From positions 20,014,501 through 20,078,500 of the forward strand of contig JAWQUS010000027.1 in the NCBI GenBank assembly GCA_036365455.1: a stretch of 64,000 bases of DNA, read 5' to 3'. The notes beneath the pieces are model-generated. The model was not told the DNA's origin, did not search any database, and worked only from the letters and a program-made list of their open reading frames with translations. Below are positions 31,808 through 42,251 of this stretch, piece by piece. The position numbers were made by a program, and so were the translations under genes. Positions within the stretch are counted from its first letter, which is position 1; each line of letters opens with the position of its first letter. Origin of the DNA: Macrosoma leucophasiata. Taxonomy: Eukaryota; Arthropoda; Insecta; Lepidoptera; Hedylidae.

Positions 31808-31975
31808 TATATTCTTTATTGAGCACCACTAGACAGGAAATACATTATAAAAAAAAACTGAAATTACAAAAAAGGTACAGTGTTATCGCTCCGGCAGTGA
31901 TTTCTTCTAGGCAACCTGGTTAAGAATAATAAGGGAAGAAGCAGGTAGGGTGTACTAACTTAATGTTAAAGCTAT
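31808..31975 (-). repeat. LINE 3' UTR fragment
   Basis: TTCTTTATTGAGCACCAC and TTATCGCTCCGGCAGTGATT parallel the UTR at 9,533-9,650 in word order. It abuts the right end of the mariner. Confidence 0.6.
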
Positions 31976-32504
31976 GTAGCAATTTACAAGTTCAACTAAA
32001 AATTGAAATAAAAAAAAAACATTTACAGTAAAACGATATAATTATTCTTTGATAAGAAAAAAAATACGATTGAGTTTTTCCCAAACACAATTTGAATGGC
32101 GTTCCACTGCAAGTGTTACAATGAAACATACATCTATATAATGTGTATGTAACAATTATAAACATTGTATTGAAATAATTATGTACAGAGAACACTCTAA
32201 AGTGTGTACAAATACAGTAATCCAATTCGCTTTTAAGTATACAATAATATAGAGATGAATGTATGTATGTTTGTATCTTCACGCCAGGTCCCTAACGGGA
32301 TAAGAGTATAGTAATATCGATATAATTCATTCTAAATCATGCTTCGACGAAAATTCCAGATTTAAAAAAAAATGTAGAATCCCTGAACATCTTCACTTTC
32401 ATAAAAGTATTGGTATATAATATAAAGCACAGATGGATGGTATTAAAATGTCTACACTTGTTTCATTTTTTTTATGAAATAAAGCAAATTATGTTTACAT
32501 ATAT
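31976..32504. other. Non-coding; RTE stub at 32,264-32,305
   Basis: A/T-rich. GTATCTTCACGCCAGGTCCC at 32,273-32,292 is a reversed RTE 3' stub. No gene. Confidence 0.4.
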
Positions 32505-32752
32505 AAAAATCAATTGCTGTTCGTTAGTCTCGCTAAAACTCGAGAACGGAACACCGATTTGGCTAATTTTGGTTGTGAATGATTTTTTGAAGGCCTGGGA
32601 AGGTTTAAAAGGTAAGAAAATATGAAGAAATTGAAGGGTAATACTAAAAACCACAATTTTATTTTCCCATGCAATTAGTCCGTATATATCAAACCTTTGA
32701 CACATTATTTTATTGTGAGGCAATACAAAGTTTGCCTGGACAGATAGTTATT
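32505..32752 (+). mobile_element. Helitron-like fragment, second family
   Basis: Sense relative of 29,530: ACCGATTTGGCTAATTTTGG, CAAACCTTTGACACATTATT, then AAGTTTGCCTGGACAGATAGT at the 3' end (ATAGT in place of CTAGT). Confidence 0.5.
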
Positions 32753-33121
32753 AATAAACAACAGCCGGTGTTTTGATTATGAGAAAGCGCCTGCGCTTAT
32801 TCTTTTGCATTTCAAATTTTTAACTTTGCTATTTACTTATTTAAGCTAATAATATGCTGATTAGATTATAACTAGTCTCCAGATTTTGGGTCTGAAATCA
32901 TGGTTTGAAGATATTTTAGCATAGTTTCATCTTCGGTAATGTAGAAGCGAGATGTTACATTTTTGCTATGCAGTGGAGATGTTATACGCATATTAAAGAG
33001 AACCGTGTAATAACAGTTTTTTTTAAACCGGAATTGAGATAGATGGATTGGTCAAATAAAAAAATGCTCAATTTTTTAGAAACATTCCAATCGGAAATAC
33101 GTCTTTGGGATACCAAATAAA

Positions 33122-33358
33122 TAAAAGTGGCAAACAAGCTTGCAGTTCACATTGATGTTAAGTGATGCCTGCAGCCTATAGACACCCACACAAAGACCAA
33201 GGTCAAAATGGAGATGCGTTACCACTCCTGAGGCCTAAGGTATTATGCCACCTGACCGGAACACGATAGTGCTGAACACTACCATATAGCGGCAAGTTTA
33301 TAGGTAATGCGGTGGTGCCTACGCCCGCGAGCTCCGTCACCGGAGCTCTATCACCAGC
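33122..33358 (-). repeat. SINE-A with internal deletion
   Basis: The middle (GCCTCTGTGCCGG...ACATTA) is missing; GGTATTATG joins directly to CCACCTGACC. Confidence 0.85.
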
Positions 33359-33451
33359 AAAAAATATACCCTAGTTAACGCGGTAGTACAGTGCTCGACA
33401 ATAAATATTACACATCGAGCCTAGGAAGGAGACTTTGGCTTGTAGAGCGGG

Positions 33452-33587
33452 TCTGTAGAGCGTTATCTCTTTCGCACTGGACCTATTTGACGTTCGTCGA
33501 GAATTTTGATCAAGTTTTGACCAATACCGGACTGTCAGTGCTTACTTGCTTACGTAGGCAGTGTGCAACAGAGATAACGCTCTACGA
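33452..33587. mobile_element. Small MITE-like inverted repeat
   Basis: GTAGAGCGTTATCTCT at the left is mirrored exactly by AGAGATAACGCTCTAC at the right; the next few bases outward diverge. The spacing is about 100 bp. No target-site duplication was seen. Confidence 0.5.
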
Positions 33588-33997
33588 AGTCGAAACGAGC
33601 CAATCGTCTCTTTATTATTATACTATACGTACACCCACGCGGCCACGCTCATTAATAATTCTCACCCAGCTAATTATAATGCCGCTACTGTTGGTCTACC
33701 ATTAATAAAATATAAGTTAATTGAAACCTTAATGATAAAAAAATAAGTACTGTTCACGACATAAATAAAACAATGACGAGTAAAGGATGACAAATTAGAC
33801 TCATTTATGTAAATACACAAAACGCAACAATATTTGTAATAAGGTCTAATTAGACAATTATATTTAGTAACTGCATTTTAACAATTAAAACTAACTGATT
33901 TTCGTATAAATGTTTCAGTTTATTTACTATAAATGAAATACACTGCTGGTGGAACTTAAATGTGATAAGGTAAAAGTGTCATTAAGATAAGATACAA
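33588..33997. other. Non-coding, A/T-rich
   Basis: Nothing recognised. Confidence 0.3.
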
Positions 33998-34133
33998 TAA
34001 GAGCCCACGCAGACAGAGAGCGGTCTGGAGTTCAGAGTTCTGCATTCTTAATAAAGTCCGTACCGAGTTAATACAACAACGCACATAACGGGCAGTCAGA
34101 CCGCGGTAGTTAAAGCGGAACGTCACGTTCTAA

Positions 34134-34720
34134 GGGCGTTTGTACACCGCCGCCGTCACCGTCACGTCACCGAGAACGAGATGACGGCGCCGAAGTAGCG
34201 GTACATACATTTACATTACATTACTTAGCCGCGTGTCCACCGCACATCCGTCACCCGAGCGCCGTCATCCCGGCCGCCGAAATTGCGAGTAGATCGTCGT
34301 GACCGCTAGATCGTCGCCCGAGATTTTATTATAGATATAATATATATTATTATAATCGAACGTAGTCGTGGACATTCTATAGTAGTTAAAAAATTTATTG
34401 TCATGATGCCGCAACTTGGCGTGGTGTACATAAAACGCCCCTGTGATGTATCGTTCACGTATTAGCGGATGAACCCAAAATTCTTTGCATCGCCTGCGCC
34501 CTTGAATGTACAAAGCAGTAGAAGAAGTTGTCGCCGGTTTAACCTTGCCATCACTTTATTCCTTCGAAAACGCGACTACCACGCATGACAACTGGAATAA
34601 ACTAAACCAGCGAAATCGGTCGTGGTGGACAAACGATCGCCGTTACGTCATATTAAACTCGGCCCGAAATAATCTCGTTCTCGGTGACGGTCCGATGACG
34701 ACGGCGGTGGACAAACGCCC
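34134..34720 (-). mobile_element. PIF/Harbinger remnant (inner, nested)
   Basis: The inverted ends GGGCGTTTGTACACCGCCGC and, reversed, GGGCGTTTGTCCACCGCCGT extend with interruptions to CACCGAGAACGAGA. A 3-bp TAA duplication at 34,131-34,133 and 34,721-34,723 is what PIF/Harbinger elements make. At 587 bp it is an internally deleted derivative. Confidence 0.85.
34265..34513 (-). pseudogene. Harbinger transposase N-terminus (inner element)
   Basis: 82 codons on the minus strand. RRRCKEFWVHPLIRER is the conserved N-terminal motif of HARBI1-like nucleases (R-rich, then F/YWVHP). FFNYYRMSTTTFD is the following motif (usually YFRMS...FD). After about residue 55 the frame runs into unrelated residues, so the DDE catalytic core has been deleted. 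Confidence 0.75.
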
Positions 34721-34845
34721 TAAGAGTTCTTTTCCCACCGAGACAGAGACCGCTAGAATGCCGCAATGTCTCAGGTTGGAAACACGAAAAAAATTATTGA
34801 ACTGGTTAAGGAAAGGAGTTGATTATATGATTTAAGTGATGCAAA

Positions 34846-35046
34846 TTATAAAAACCGTGAAAAAAAAGCGGAATTGCTGTTCATTTTAAAGTAAATCGTA
34901 AAAATACTTCTAAATTCACCTTGTTCTTCTCGCATTGTGTTAATTGGGTGCACCCAATACTTTCCTTTTCTTAAACTCCACAAGACCAATAATTCTTCAT
35001 CGGAAGATGAAGTTTCTGGGGACATGTTACATTTACAAAGACACAA
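34846..35046 (-). pseudogene. Harbinger transposase N-terminus (outer element)
   Basis: 66 codons. The SSSDEELLVLWSLRKGKYWVHP stretch (given in part: KGKYWVHPINTMREEQGEF) is a second, clearly different HARBI1-type N-terminus. After GEF the frame degenerates and no catalytic residues remain. Confidence 0.7.
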
Positions 35047-35169
35047 ACGAAACTAGAATGCGAGAATTTGAACGCCACTTGTGTGCGTCGGAACTCTTGA
35101 GCGGTCAACTGTCACTAGAACGCGGATCCAAACTGAACTCTGACCGCTCTCTGTCTGCGTGGGCTCTTA

Positions 35170-35672
35170 TGTAGTAACTTTTGTGTCAATCCTGCACGCT
35201 ACGCTAAGATGAAGGTAGTTTAAGCACACAATTATTTTTAAAACAGTTGCCAGACAAATGTTACCTCATTCTGCCCGAGACCGCAGAAGCTGAAAAACAA
35301 CCAAACCGTCGAGATAAATCAGAAACCTTGTTTTATTTCAATCATATTAATTAGTATGAAAAAAAATGCCCATCTTCACAGGTCTTAGATAAAATTGAAT
35401 AATGTTTCTCATTCCATACATCCGATTCTTAATTCCAGCTGAAATATTGAGTGCCAGTTTCCTGAATTCATGTCATAATCAAAGCTTATTTGTATTCCGG
35501 ACAAGTTGTAACAGGCCATCGTGACTCGAAAATTATATTCCAATATCGCTCTTCAGTACGGAAATTTTATATACTATTTATTTATATATATAATTGTACA
35601 TATATGTTATATATTTGTATGGTAGGATTTTAGTTGCGTTTTTTTAAAATATTATGACGATTTTCAATTTAC
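35170..35672. other. Non-coding spacer
   Basis: Nothing recognised. Confidence 0.3.
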
Positions 35673-35945
35673 TGGTGGTAGAGCTCCAGTGACGGAGCTC
35701 GCGGGCGTAGGCACCACCGTATTAACTAATTTACTTGCCGCTAAATGGTAGGGTTAGTGTTCAGCACTATCGTGTTCCGGTCAGATGTGTAATTTCCGGC
35801 ACAGAGGTATAACACCTTAGGCCTCAGGAGTGATAACGCATCTGCATTTTGACCTTGGTCTTCATGTGGGTGTCTATAGGCTGCAGTCATCACTTAACAT
35901 CAATGTGAACTGTTTGCTTGTTTGCCACTTCCATTACATAAACAA
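35673..35945 (+). repeat. SINE-A, nearly full length
   Basis: Sense copy. A short deletion removes GGTAATGTACGGCCC between TCAGATG and TGTAATTTCC. Confidence 0.9.
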
Positions 35946-36037
35946 AATCAAATATAAATAAGTATATTTATTTACATCTGAATATCGTCAGAATATCAGG
36001 CCTCTGAGCTCTTGTTAGTATCCAATAAGGAGTGGAT

Positions 36038-36147
36038 CCCTCCACCAATCCGCATTGGAGCAGCGTGGTGGAGTAAGGTCAAAAAGTGGAGAGACTCGTG
36101 CCCAGTAGTGGGACGTATAATGGGTTGCCATCATTATTATTATTTAT
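36038..36147 (+). mobile_element. SINE-B, 5'-truncated, with duplication
   Basis: Only the last about 110 bp inserted. The target-site duplication TAAGGAGTGGAT is at 36,026-36,037 and 36,148-36,159. The 5' truncation shows LINE-type retrotransposition. Confidence 0.9.
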
Positions 36148-36159
36148 TAAGGAGTGGAT

Positions 36160-36594
36160 TCCAACTTGGAAAGAAAAGATATTTAGAAATGTGACTAAGG
36201 CAGAGATATCTGTCATTTACATCCAATCCTTCATTTCCATGGAGCAATCCTCCGATGCCGATCCGATCTGATTGCTGTAGTCTAGTTGTGAGATAATAAT
36301 GCAATATTTTAACAGGACATACTCAACAGTATTTGGACCGGTGACGTACTCAACGACATTTACACAAAAAAACAATAGAAACATAGTAAACTAAAATAAA
36401 ATGTCGTCTTCAAATACTCACAGCTAAAAAAGGAACACATTTATTTTTTAGTAGTGCATTTCAGTAGTCACTATTTTTAGAGTTTCGTAGCCTAGAATAG
36501 AATATAATAGTTTTTATTTTGCCTTAAATGTGGTCATTACAGAGCTTGATGCAAAAAGATAGAAGACAGTATTATCGCTAGTGAATTACCTATA
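36160..36594. other. Non-coding spacer
   Basis: Nothing recognised; possible LINE UTR words near 36,500. Confidence 0.3.
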
Positions 36595-36889
36595 TCTATA
36601 CAAATAAATAAAATTGGAGTGTCTGTTCGTAGTATTAAAATAACCGCTTTTTACTAAATGCATATGTATGTATACACGGTAAATATACCAAAACAACATT
36701 TTTTCTATATTAAAAAAATAAGTCGGGTTTTCCTTCCTGACGCTATAACTCCAGAACGCACGAACCGATTTCCACGGTTTTGCATTCGTTGGAAAGGTCT
36801 TGGGCTCCGTGAGGTTTATTTCAAAGAAAATTCAGGAAAAAATATTATAAAACGACATCCACGCGGGCGCAGCCGCGGGCAACAGCTAG
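36595..36889 (+). mobile_element. Helitron-like element, complete ends
   Basis: 5' TCTATACAAATAAATAAAAT and 3' GCGGGCAACAG-CTAG, with the hairpin-like CGCGGGCGCAGCCGCG just before. The host bases are A on the left and T on the right, as expected for Helitrons. It is non-autonomous, about 295 bp; the 79-codon open frame inside has no family features. Confidence 0.8.
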
Positions 36890-37198
36890 TTACTTAAACA
36901 TAACTTACCTAAATACAATCTATAAGGGATTACAGATAGTGACAACGAACTATTCAAGATTAGTCTTCCGTCCGTTCATTGTCTGTCCACAACTTAGCTC
37001 GGGCTTTTAGTACTCTCATTTGTATTCTGGGGAAGTCGTAACACGCCATGGTGATGCTGAAATTATTTTCCTATATCATAATTTAATTCATGATGGAATA
37101 TCCAGATCGCAATATTACGAGAGTATCGGTATCCTGGGCGTTGGCATATCGAACGAAGTGCAATTCGGGAGTCACATTGAGTGGTAATATCGTTGGCA

Positions 37199-37715
37199 TC
37201 CAAAAAGCTAGGTGTGCTTAATAAAGCGAGGCAGTATTTCACATCGGAGCAGCTATTATAGCTTTATACGGCCCAAGTGCGGCCCCATCACGAATACTGC
37301 TCTCATTTGTGAGCGGGAGCCCCCAAATATCAACTTTGTTTACTTGTATAGTTAACGACCCAAGACCTACTGACAGACTCAAACTTCTGAGTCTGCGTAG
37401 AGACGTTGGGAGTTTATGCGTTTTATACCGTCTCTATAATGGCGAATGCTCTTCTGAACATGTTCGACACGGTACCACCGTCTCTTTTCCTACACCGTAC
37501 TACCCGCCGAAGAGAAAAGTTCCGCCCTCATGGACTGGACACCTGGCAGTGTTGAACGGTGCGGTTCTCACGTTCGTTTTTGGCCAGAACGTGTAAATTG
37601 TGGAATGAACTTCCCTCTGAGGTGTTCCCTCGATGCTACAATATGGGGTTCTTCAAAAATGCAACGCGTTGACGATTCCCCTGGTGTTGCAAATGTTCAT
37701 AGGCGACGGTGACCA
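37199..37715 (+). pseudogene. Decayed LINE ORF2 C-terminus
   Basis: Recognisable in changing frames: KKLGVLNKARQYFT (37,205-37,250), YTAQVRPH (about 37,255), then a long intact piece RLKLLSLRRDVGSLCVLYRL (37,377-37,440) and YNGECSSEHV, and after another shift TVRFSRSFLART and LWNELPSEVFPRCYNMGFF (about 37,555-37,660). These are the C-terminal blocks of a Jockey/CR1-like LINE. Stops and shifts make it dead. It is the same family as the minus-strand copy at 16,496. Confidence 0.75.
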
Positions 37716-37777
37716 CTTTCCATCAGGTGGACCGTCTGATTGTCTATCAATTCTTTGACATAAAAAACAACTGTCTG

Positions 37778-37915
37778 ACCCGATAAACGTCCTACTGCCA
37801 TACAATAAATGCAAGGGCCGTAAAATATTTTTTTTAACGACCGCGTCCGATCTTTTTACTAGAGAGAGTTCCTGCGTAGGAGAGGAACTTGTCGGCGTAG
37901 ACACAGCCTTATTAT
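37778..37915 (-). mobile_element. Helitron-like fragment, second family
   Basis: ACTGTCTGACCCGATAAACG resembles the reversed 3' end at 29,530. Confidence 0.45.
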
Positions 37916-38890
37916 CTTAATGGAATTGTTATAATTTTAGCTAGAAACATTGCCCATAATATGTAATAAAGTACTAGACTGGACATTTCCCTTGATAGCA
38001 TGGTTCCAGTTTTTTACATACCTTAATTACCTGCACTTTCTCATAGTAACATGATAGCTGACGTGAAAACCTCGTACAAAATATCTGTCAAATTCGCCTG
38101 TTTGTTCCCGGTCTTCAGTGTCTAGAAATATGTTTTTTTTTGTATTGAAACAACTGAGGTTTAATAATTACCATAATTTATTTTTACAGCTTCTTTAAAG
38201 AAACTCATGTTTTAAAAATATTGTCATTAAAGGACTTTTTCGTTATTCGTAAAGCTACTCGGGTAACATCGACGACTCCACCGCTGCTGCCGCAGCTGCG
38301 TGCTGCATCACAATGCAGTGTGTGTCCTCGACGCGACCCTCGCCGCTCCGGTATGCGTGTGTATAAAATATTAATAAATTAAACAATATATTTTTATTAG
38401 TGACTTGTACTATTTTATATAGGACAGCGCCATCTATGGTTCTCTGCAAAAACTAAAAAGTTTCGTAGCAGTTGGGCTCTACGAAGACTTTCTTGTAGCA
38501 CATTCGTGTATAGCGCCATCTATGAGTGGATAGCACGCTTTACAAAACTAAAGAATTTCGTTTTTACCATTATTTGCTTCTTTTTTATGCTGTACACAAT
38601 CTAAGATCAATTAATTCTAAAATAATTCAAGTCAAATTCAATTAAATATTCTGATGAACGCACCTTTCATATTTAAGTCCTTTCAAATTAGGAGTACTAT
38701 AAGTACGTTTAGACAGCTAGATTTGTGTACAGTGAGTGCGTCAGTGTGTGATTAGTTAGACCAAAATAAAGTTAAACAAGTTATTAAAAAAATATTTATA
38801 ATTTACAATTTAACAACAGAAAGTGCAAAGACTATTTAAAAGTGCGTTAATTATATGGGTAAACATCTCTTTAATGTCATTTCGTAACTT
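37916..38890. other. Non-coding; two CGCCATCTA motifs
   Basis: A/T-rich intergenic DNA. AGCGCCATCTA occurs at 38,426-38,436 and 38,512-38,522. No exon recognised. Confidence 0.4.
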
Positions 38891-38957
38891 TATAAATACC
38901 GGTGTAAGTTTTCGCACCAGTCACCGCTATGTGCAGTCAAGCGTATGATCTAATTAC
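38891..38957 (+). promoter_or_regulatory. Candidate TATA promoter and short first exon
   Basis: TATAAATA at 38,891-38,898 is followed 28 bases later by CCAGTC, an initiator-like word (A at 38,919). An ATG at 38,929 opens about 9 codons that run into a consensus-like donor, CTG|GTAGGC, at about 38,957. The layout resembles arthropod genes with very short leaders, but no downstream exon was found. Confidence 0.25.
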
Positions 38958-39245
38958 TGGTAGGCTGGGAACTATTTATAACTAAACCTTTACCACAAGT
39001 ACTAAAGCTAGATTGTTCATTAATATTTGTGGACGATTATGTTATCCATGCTAGCGTCGGGACGTGACGACCCACCGCCCACTGTGTCAATGCCATGGAC
39101 ATTCAAATTATCGATATATATTCGACTTTAATTCCCATTTGTATTATTTATTTATTTAATTCAGGCAACAATGCTTAAAGTAAACAATAGGCCCATAGAA
39201 TAAATACCTTACAGACTAACATACATGATATATTAAAACACTACA
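38958..39245. other. Non-coding spacer
   Basis: Nothing recognised. Confidence 0.3.
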
Positions 39246-39520
39246 CTATTTATCACGTAAAGTCGGCGACGTGATGCGCGGCTTGTCTGCAGGCGGTTGT
39301 CCCTTGAACCTCCGGAACACAACTCCCTGCGGCCAGAATTCCTCCTTCACAAAAGTTGGTAGGTGGTGCGTCGGTACTCTAACCAGAAAGGAGTTGAAAC
39401 TGACTTTGCGGCGAGACTCCAATCGCTCCACTCTTAGGGTAAAGTTGGTCTTCTTTCGGACATAGTCAACATCATCTTCAACTCCCGTTGACCAGTGCAG
39501 TCGAGTACATATACCTATAC
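39246..39520 (-). pseudogene. Retroelement ORF1-like fragment
   Basis: A minus-strand frame open from about 39,520 to a stop at 39,246-39,248. Its words DYVRKKTNFTLRVERL, SFNSFLVRVPTHHLPTF and EEFWPQGVVFRRFKG resemble the C-terminal region of LINE gag-like ORF1 proteins (FWPxGxxxRRF). The GC content is above the flanks. Only the end of the protein is present. A host exon cannot be fully excluded. Confidence 0.45.
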
Positions 39521-39586
39521 GTACGACTAACGTAAACCAATACCGATGTAACTGAAATGCAATAAAAACTTGAATCTTGAACCAAC

Positions 39587-39702
39587 TAAAGTCTCAGAGG
39601 TGGCAACGCATCTGCATTTTGACCTCTTTTGTGTAAATGTCTATAGGCTGCAGTCATCACTTAACATCAATGTGAACTGCATGCTTATTTGCAACTTCAT
39701 TT
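39587..39702 (+). repeat. SINE-A, second subfamily, 5'-truncated
   Basis: AAGTCTCAGAGGTGGCAACG to ATTTGCAACTTCATT. Confidence 0.8.
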
Positions 39703-39709
39703 CGTTACC

Positions 39710-39906
39710 TATACTAATACTAATATTATAAAGCTGAAGGGTTTGTTTGTTTGCTTGAACGTGCTAAACTCAAGAACTACTGGTCTGATTTGAAAAGTTC
39801 TTTCAGTGTTAGATAGCCCATTTATAGAGGTAGGTTTTAAGTTTTAACATCACGCTAAAATGAATAGGAGAGGGTAGGTAACATTGCACCCGCGCGTATG
39901 TGGGGA
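39710..39906 (+). mobile_element. Helitron-like element, third family
   Basis: CTATACTAATACTAATATTATAAAG start, GGTCTGATTTGAAAAGTTC, TTAGATAGCCCATTTATAG, ending GGGTCGCTATT (the usual CTAG is changed to CTAT). Confidence 0.6.
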
Positions 39907-39987
39907 GGGTCGCTATTTATATAGATATGTAGATATTTAACTAAATATTCTGTGAATATTTCAAAAAGTTAAACAAGTTTTTTATTT

Positions 39988-40155
39988 TTTTTTTTATTTA
40001 ATGGAAGTGGCAAACAAGCATGCAGTTCACATTGATGACTGTTCAAGTGATGACTGCAGCCTATAGACATCCACATAGAGACCAAGATCAAAATGCAGAT
40101 GCGTTACCACTCCTGAGGCTTAAGGTGTTATGCCTCAGTGCCGGAAATTACAGGG
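39988..40155 (-). repeat. SINE-A, tail half
   Basis: T-run to AATTACAGGG, cut at the recurrent break site. The target GATGACTG...GTGATGACTG is partly duplicated. Confidence 0.85.
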
Positions 40156-40446
40156 TACGGCCATTTATTTTAAAGTTATTAAAAAAATATTAAATATTCA
40201 AGCGTTTATCAGTTACCGTTATTAATCTCAAGCAAAAAAATCACGTTTGTGTTTTTATATACTTTTTTTTTTGTTGCCGTAACCTAAATACGTAATCTGT
40301 GTAATTTCAATTCTCCAGCTATCATGGTTCATGTCATTGTGATACAGCCTGGAGACAGACGAACAGACAAATAGACGAACGAACTCGGCTGTTCGTTCGT
40401 CTTAGTAATAGGGTCCCATTTTTTCCTTAGGGGTCGGAACCCTGAA
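40156..40446. repeat. Unclassified repeat, second copy
   Basis: Matches the 3' half of 5545-6045: ATCATGGTTCATG, a GACAGACGAACAGACAAA tract, and AATAGGGTCCCATTTTTTCC to CGGAACCCTGAAA. Confidence 0.6.
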
Positions 40447-40777
40447 ATTGGTTTCTGGCAGGGACCACAATTACGATTTCTTGATTTCCTTTGTCTTATA
40501 TTGTTACGCCAATTCCCAAGAACCTCAATGTCACATATCTCTGCCTACCACTTTAAAGAAAGAAGGCGTGAACTTATTATTCGATTTCCGTTGATATTAA
40601 TGATCAAATGCATTAAATATTTTTTTATTAAAGAGATGTTTAAGCAAATTACTTTGACGTGAATTTGATAATGATACGTACAGTTTTCTAACGATTACAA
40701 GGCAATTGTTAATCGAATAGCTGTATTTTAAATAGGATATTATCTATTTATAGCGCAAACTGAATATCATCTATACA
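40447..40777. other. Non-coding spacer
   Basis: Nothing recognised. Confidence 0.3.
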
Positions 40778-41114
40778 TCTATACAAATAAATAAAATTGA
40801 AGTGTCTGTTTGTAATATAAAAATAACCGCTTTTTACTAAATGCATATGTGCGTACGGTAAATATACCAAAGCAACATTTTTTTTCAATTTTTGTCTGTC
40901 TGTCTGTCTATCTATCCGTCTGTCTGTCTGTTTGGCGGGGCTAATCTTGGGAACGGCTGGACCGATTTTGACTGACGGGACTTTCAGTGGCAGATAGCTG
41001 ATGTAAGAAGGACTAACTTAGGCTACTTTTAAGCTAGCTGCGCCCACGACTTCGTCCGGGTAGATACTGAACAATCATATATTATCACGCGTGCGGAGTC
41101 GCAGGCACTGCTAG
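40778..41114 (+). mobile_element. Helitron-like element, complete ends
   Basis: TCTATACAAATAAATAAAAT to GGCACTG-CTAG, followed by T. A (TGTC)n tract lies mid-element. Confidence 0.75.
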
Positions 41115-41203
41115 TATGTAAAAAAACACGTCTACAACACAACAACAGCAACAAACAGAGCCTTAGGAATTGGCCGTGCATGTATGTAGAGAACGGTGGT
41201 TCT

Positions 41204-41478
41204 ACAGGTGGTAGAGCTCCAGAGACGGAGCTCGCAGGCGTAGGTACCACCACATTACCTAATATACTTTTCACTAAATGGTAGTGTTCAGCACTATCGT
41301 GTTCCAGTCAGGTGGCCCTGTAATTTGCGCCACAGAGGCATAACACCCAAGGCCTCAGAAGTGGTAACGCATCTGCATTTTGACTTCTGGTATTTGTGTG
41401 GGTGTCTACAGGCTGCGGTCATTACTTAACATCAATGTGAACTGCATGCTTGTTTGCCACTTTCATCACATAAATAAA
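41204..41478 (+). repeat. SINE-A, nearly full length
   Basis: Sense copy. A 15-bp gap joins GTCAGGTGG directly to CCCTGTAATTT. Short RTE 3'-ORF scraps (TTAGGAAT...GGCGTGCAT) lie on both sides, at about 41,160 and 41,505. Confidence 0.85.
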
Positions 41479-41542
41479 AAGCAAAAACAGGAAAATCAGA
41501 ACTTAGGAATCGGCGTGCATATAATAATATGTAGAGAACGAT

Positions 41543-41577
41543 GATCTACACCAGCCGCTGGGCCATGCGCGCTTCAC
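41543..41577 (-). repeat. SINE-B head fragment
   Basis: GATCTACACCAGCCGCTGGG and CCATGCGCGCTTC only. Confidence 0.75.
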
Positions 41578-41954
41578 AACTCTTTAGGCTTTACATTTCT
41601 ACTAATACATAGTTAAATAACTAATGTAATATGTATATTTTTTAAATAGGTATATAATTACAATGTTTTTAAAGGTAATTATACACGGTTGGTACCGAGA
41701 TACGCATTGTAGGTTTTTTTTTAATGTTTTTTAGGTATTTTTATTTATTTCATTATGCAGATTTTTTTTTTCATTTTGTTTGTGTACTAAGTGATTGTAT
41801 TTCTGTTTTTGAGCTTATTATTGTCTATTTATATTTTAATTGAGTATGTTTTTTTTTATTCGTTCTCGTGTACCAACTCATTTTCGTTTTTGTTTATATT
41901 TTATTGTTTTAATTTTTTATGGGCATGTCTCAGGACTGCTTCAATAAAGTTATT
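41578..41954. other. Non-coding, T-rich
   Basis: Strongly T-rich, ending AATAAAG before a tetranucleotide repeat. Probably a LINE 3' UTR; the 94-codon frame is low-complexity. Confidence 0.35.
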
Positions 41955-41993
41955 TCATTCATTCATTCATTCATTCATTCATTCATTCATTCA
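41955..41993. repeat. (ATTC)n microsatellite
   Basis: About ten perfect 4-bp units. Confidence 0.9.
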
Positions 41994-42251
41994 TAATGAA
42001 ATGTACACGGGACCCCACACGCATTTAGCCGGTGTAAAAGATCGATTATACCTAATACACTTTACGATAACTTAGTATAAAACACTGCATAGATGATGCA
42101 ATCATAATTCAGAGGCTGTGACCTCGATTTCCACACAATTATTTACAGGTGAGTGCCCCCGCTCGGGTCACATGCCTTATATTTATGTCACACGATACGA
42201 CTAATAATGAAAATGGCTTGTTTTCCAATAATTTGTTATTTTTTACGGAAA

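Larger units (their letters stand above)
33998..35169 (-). mobile_element. PIF/Harbinger remnant (outer)
   Basis: Terminal inverted repeats of about 28 bp: TAAGAGCCCACGCAGACAGA at 33,998 and the mirror image ending at 35,169. Inside the right end, the minus strand encodes an N-terminal Harbinger nuclease motif (see 34,846). Most of the transposase is absent and a second Harbinger element sits in the middle. Confidence 0.75.

Noticed and set aside
34506..34835. 109-codon plus-strand frame
   Set aside because: It spans the end of the inner Harbinger element and part of the outer one; the recognisable coding motifs are on the other strand.
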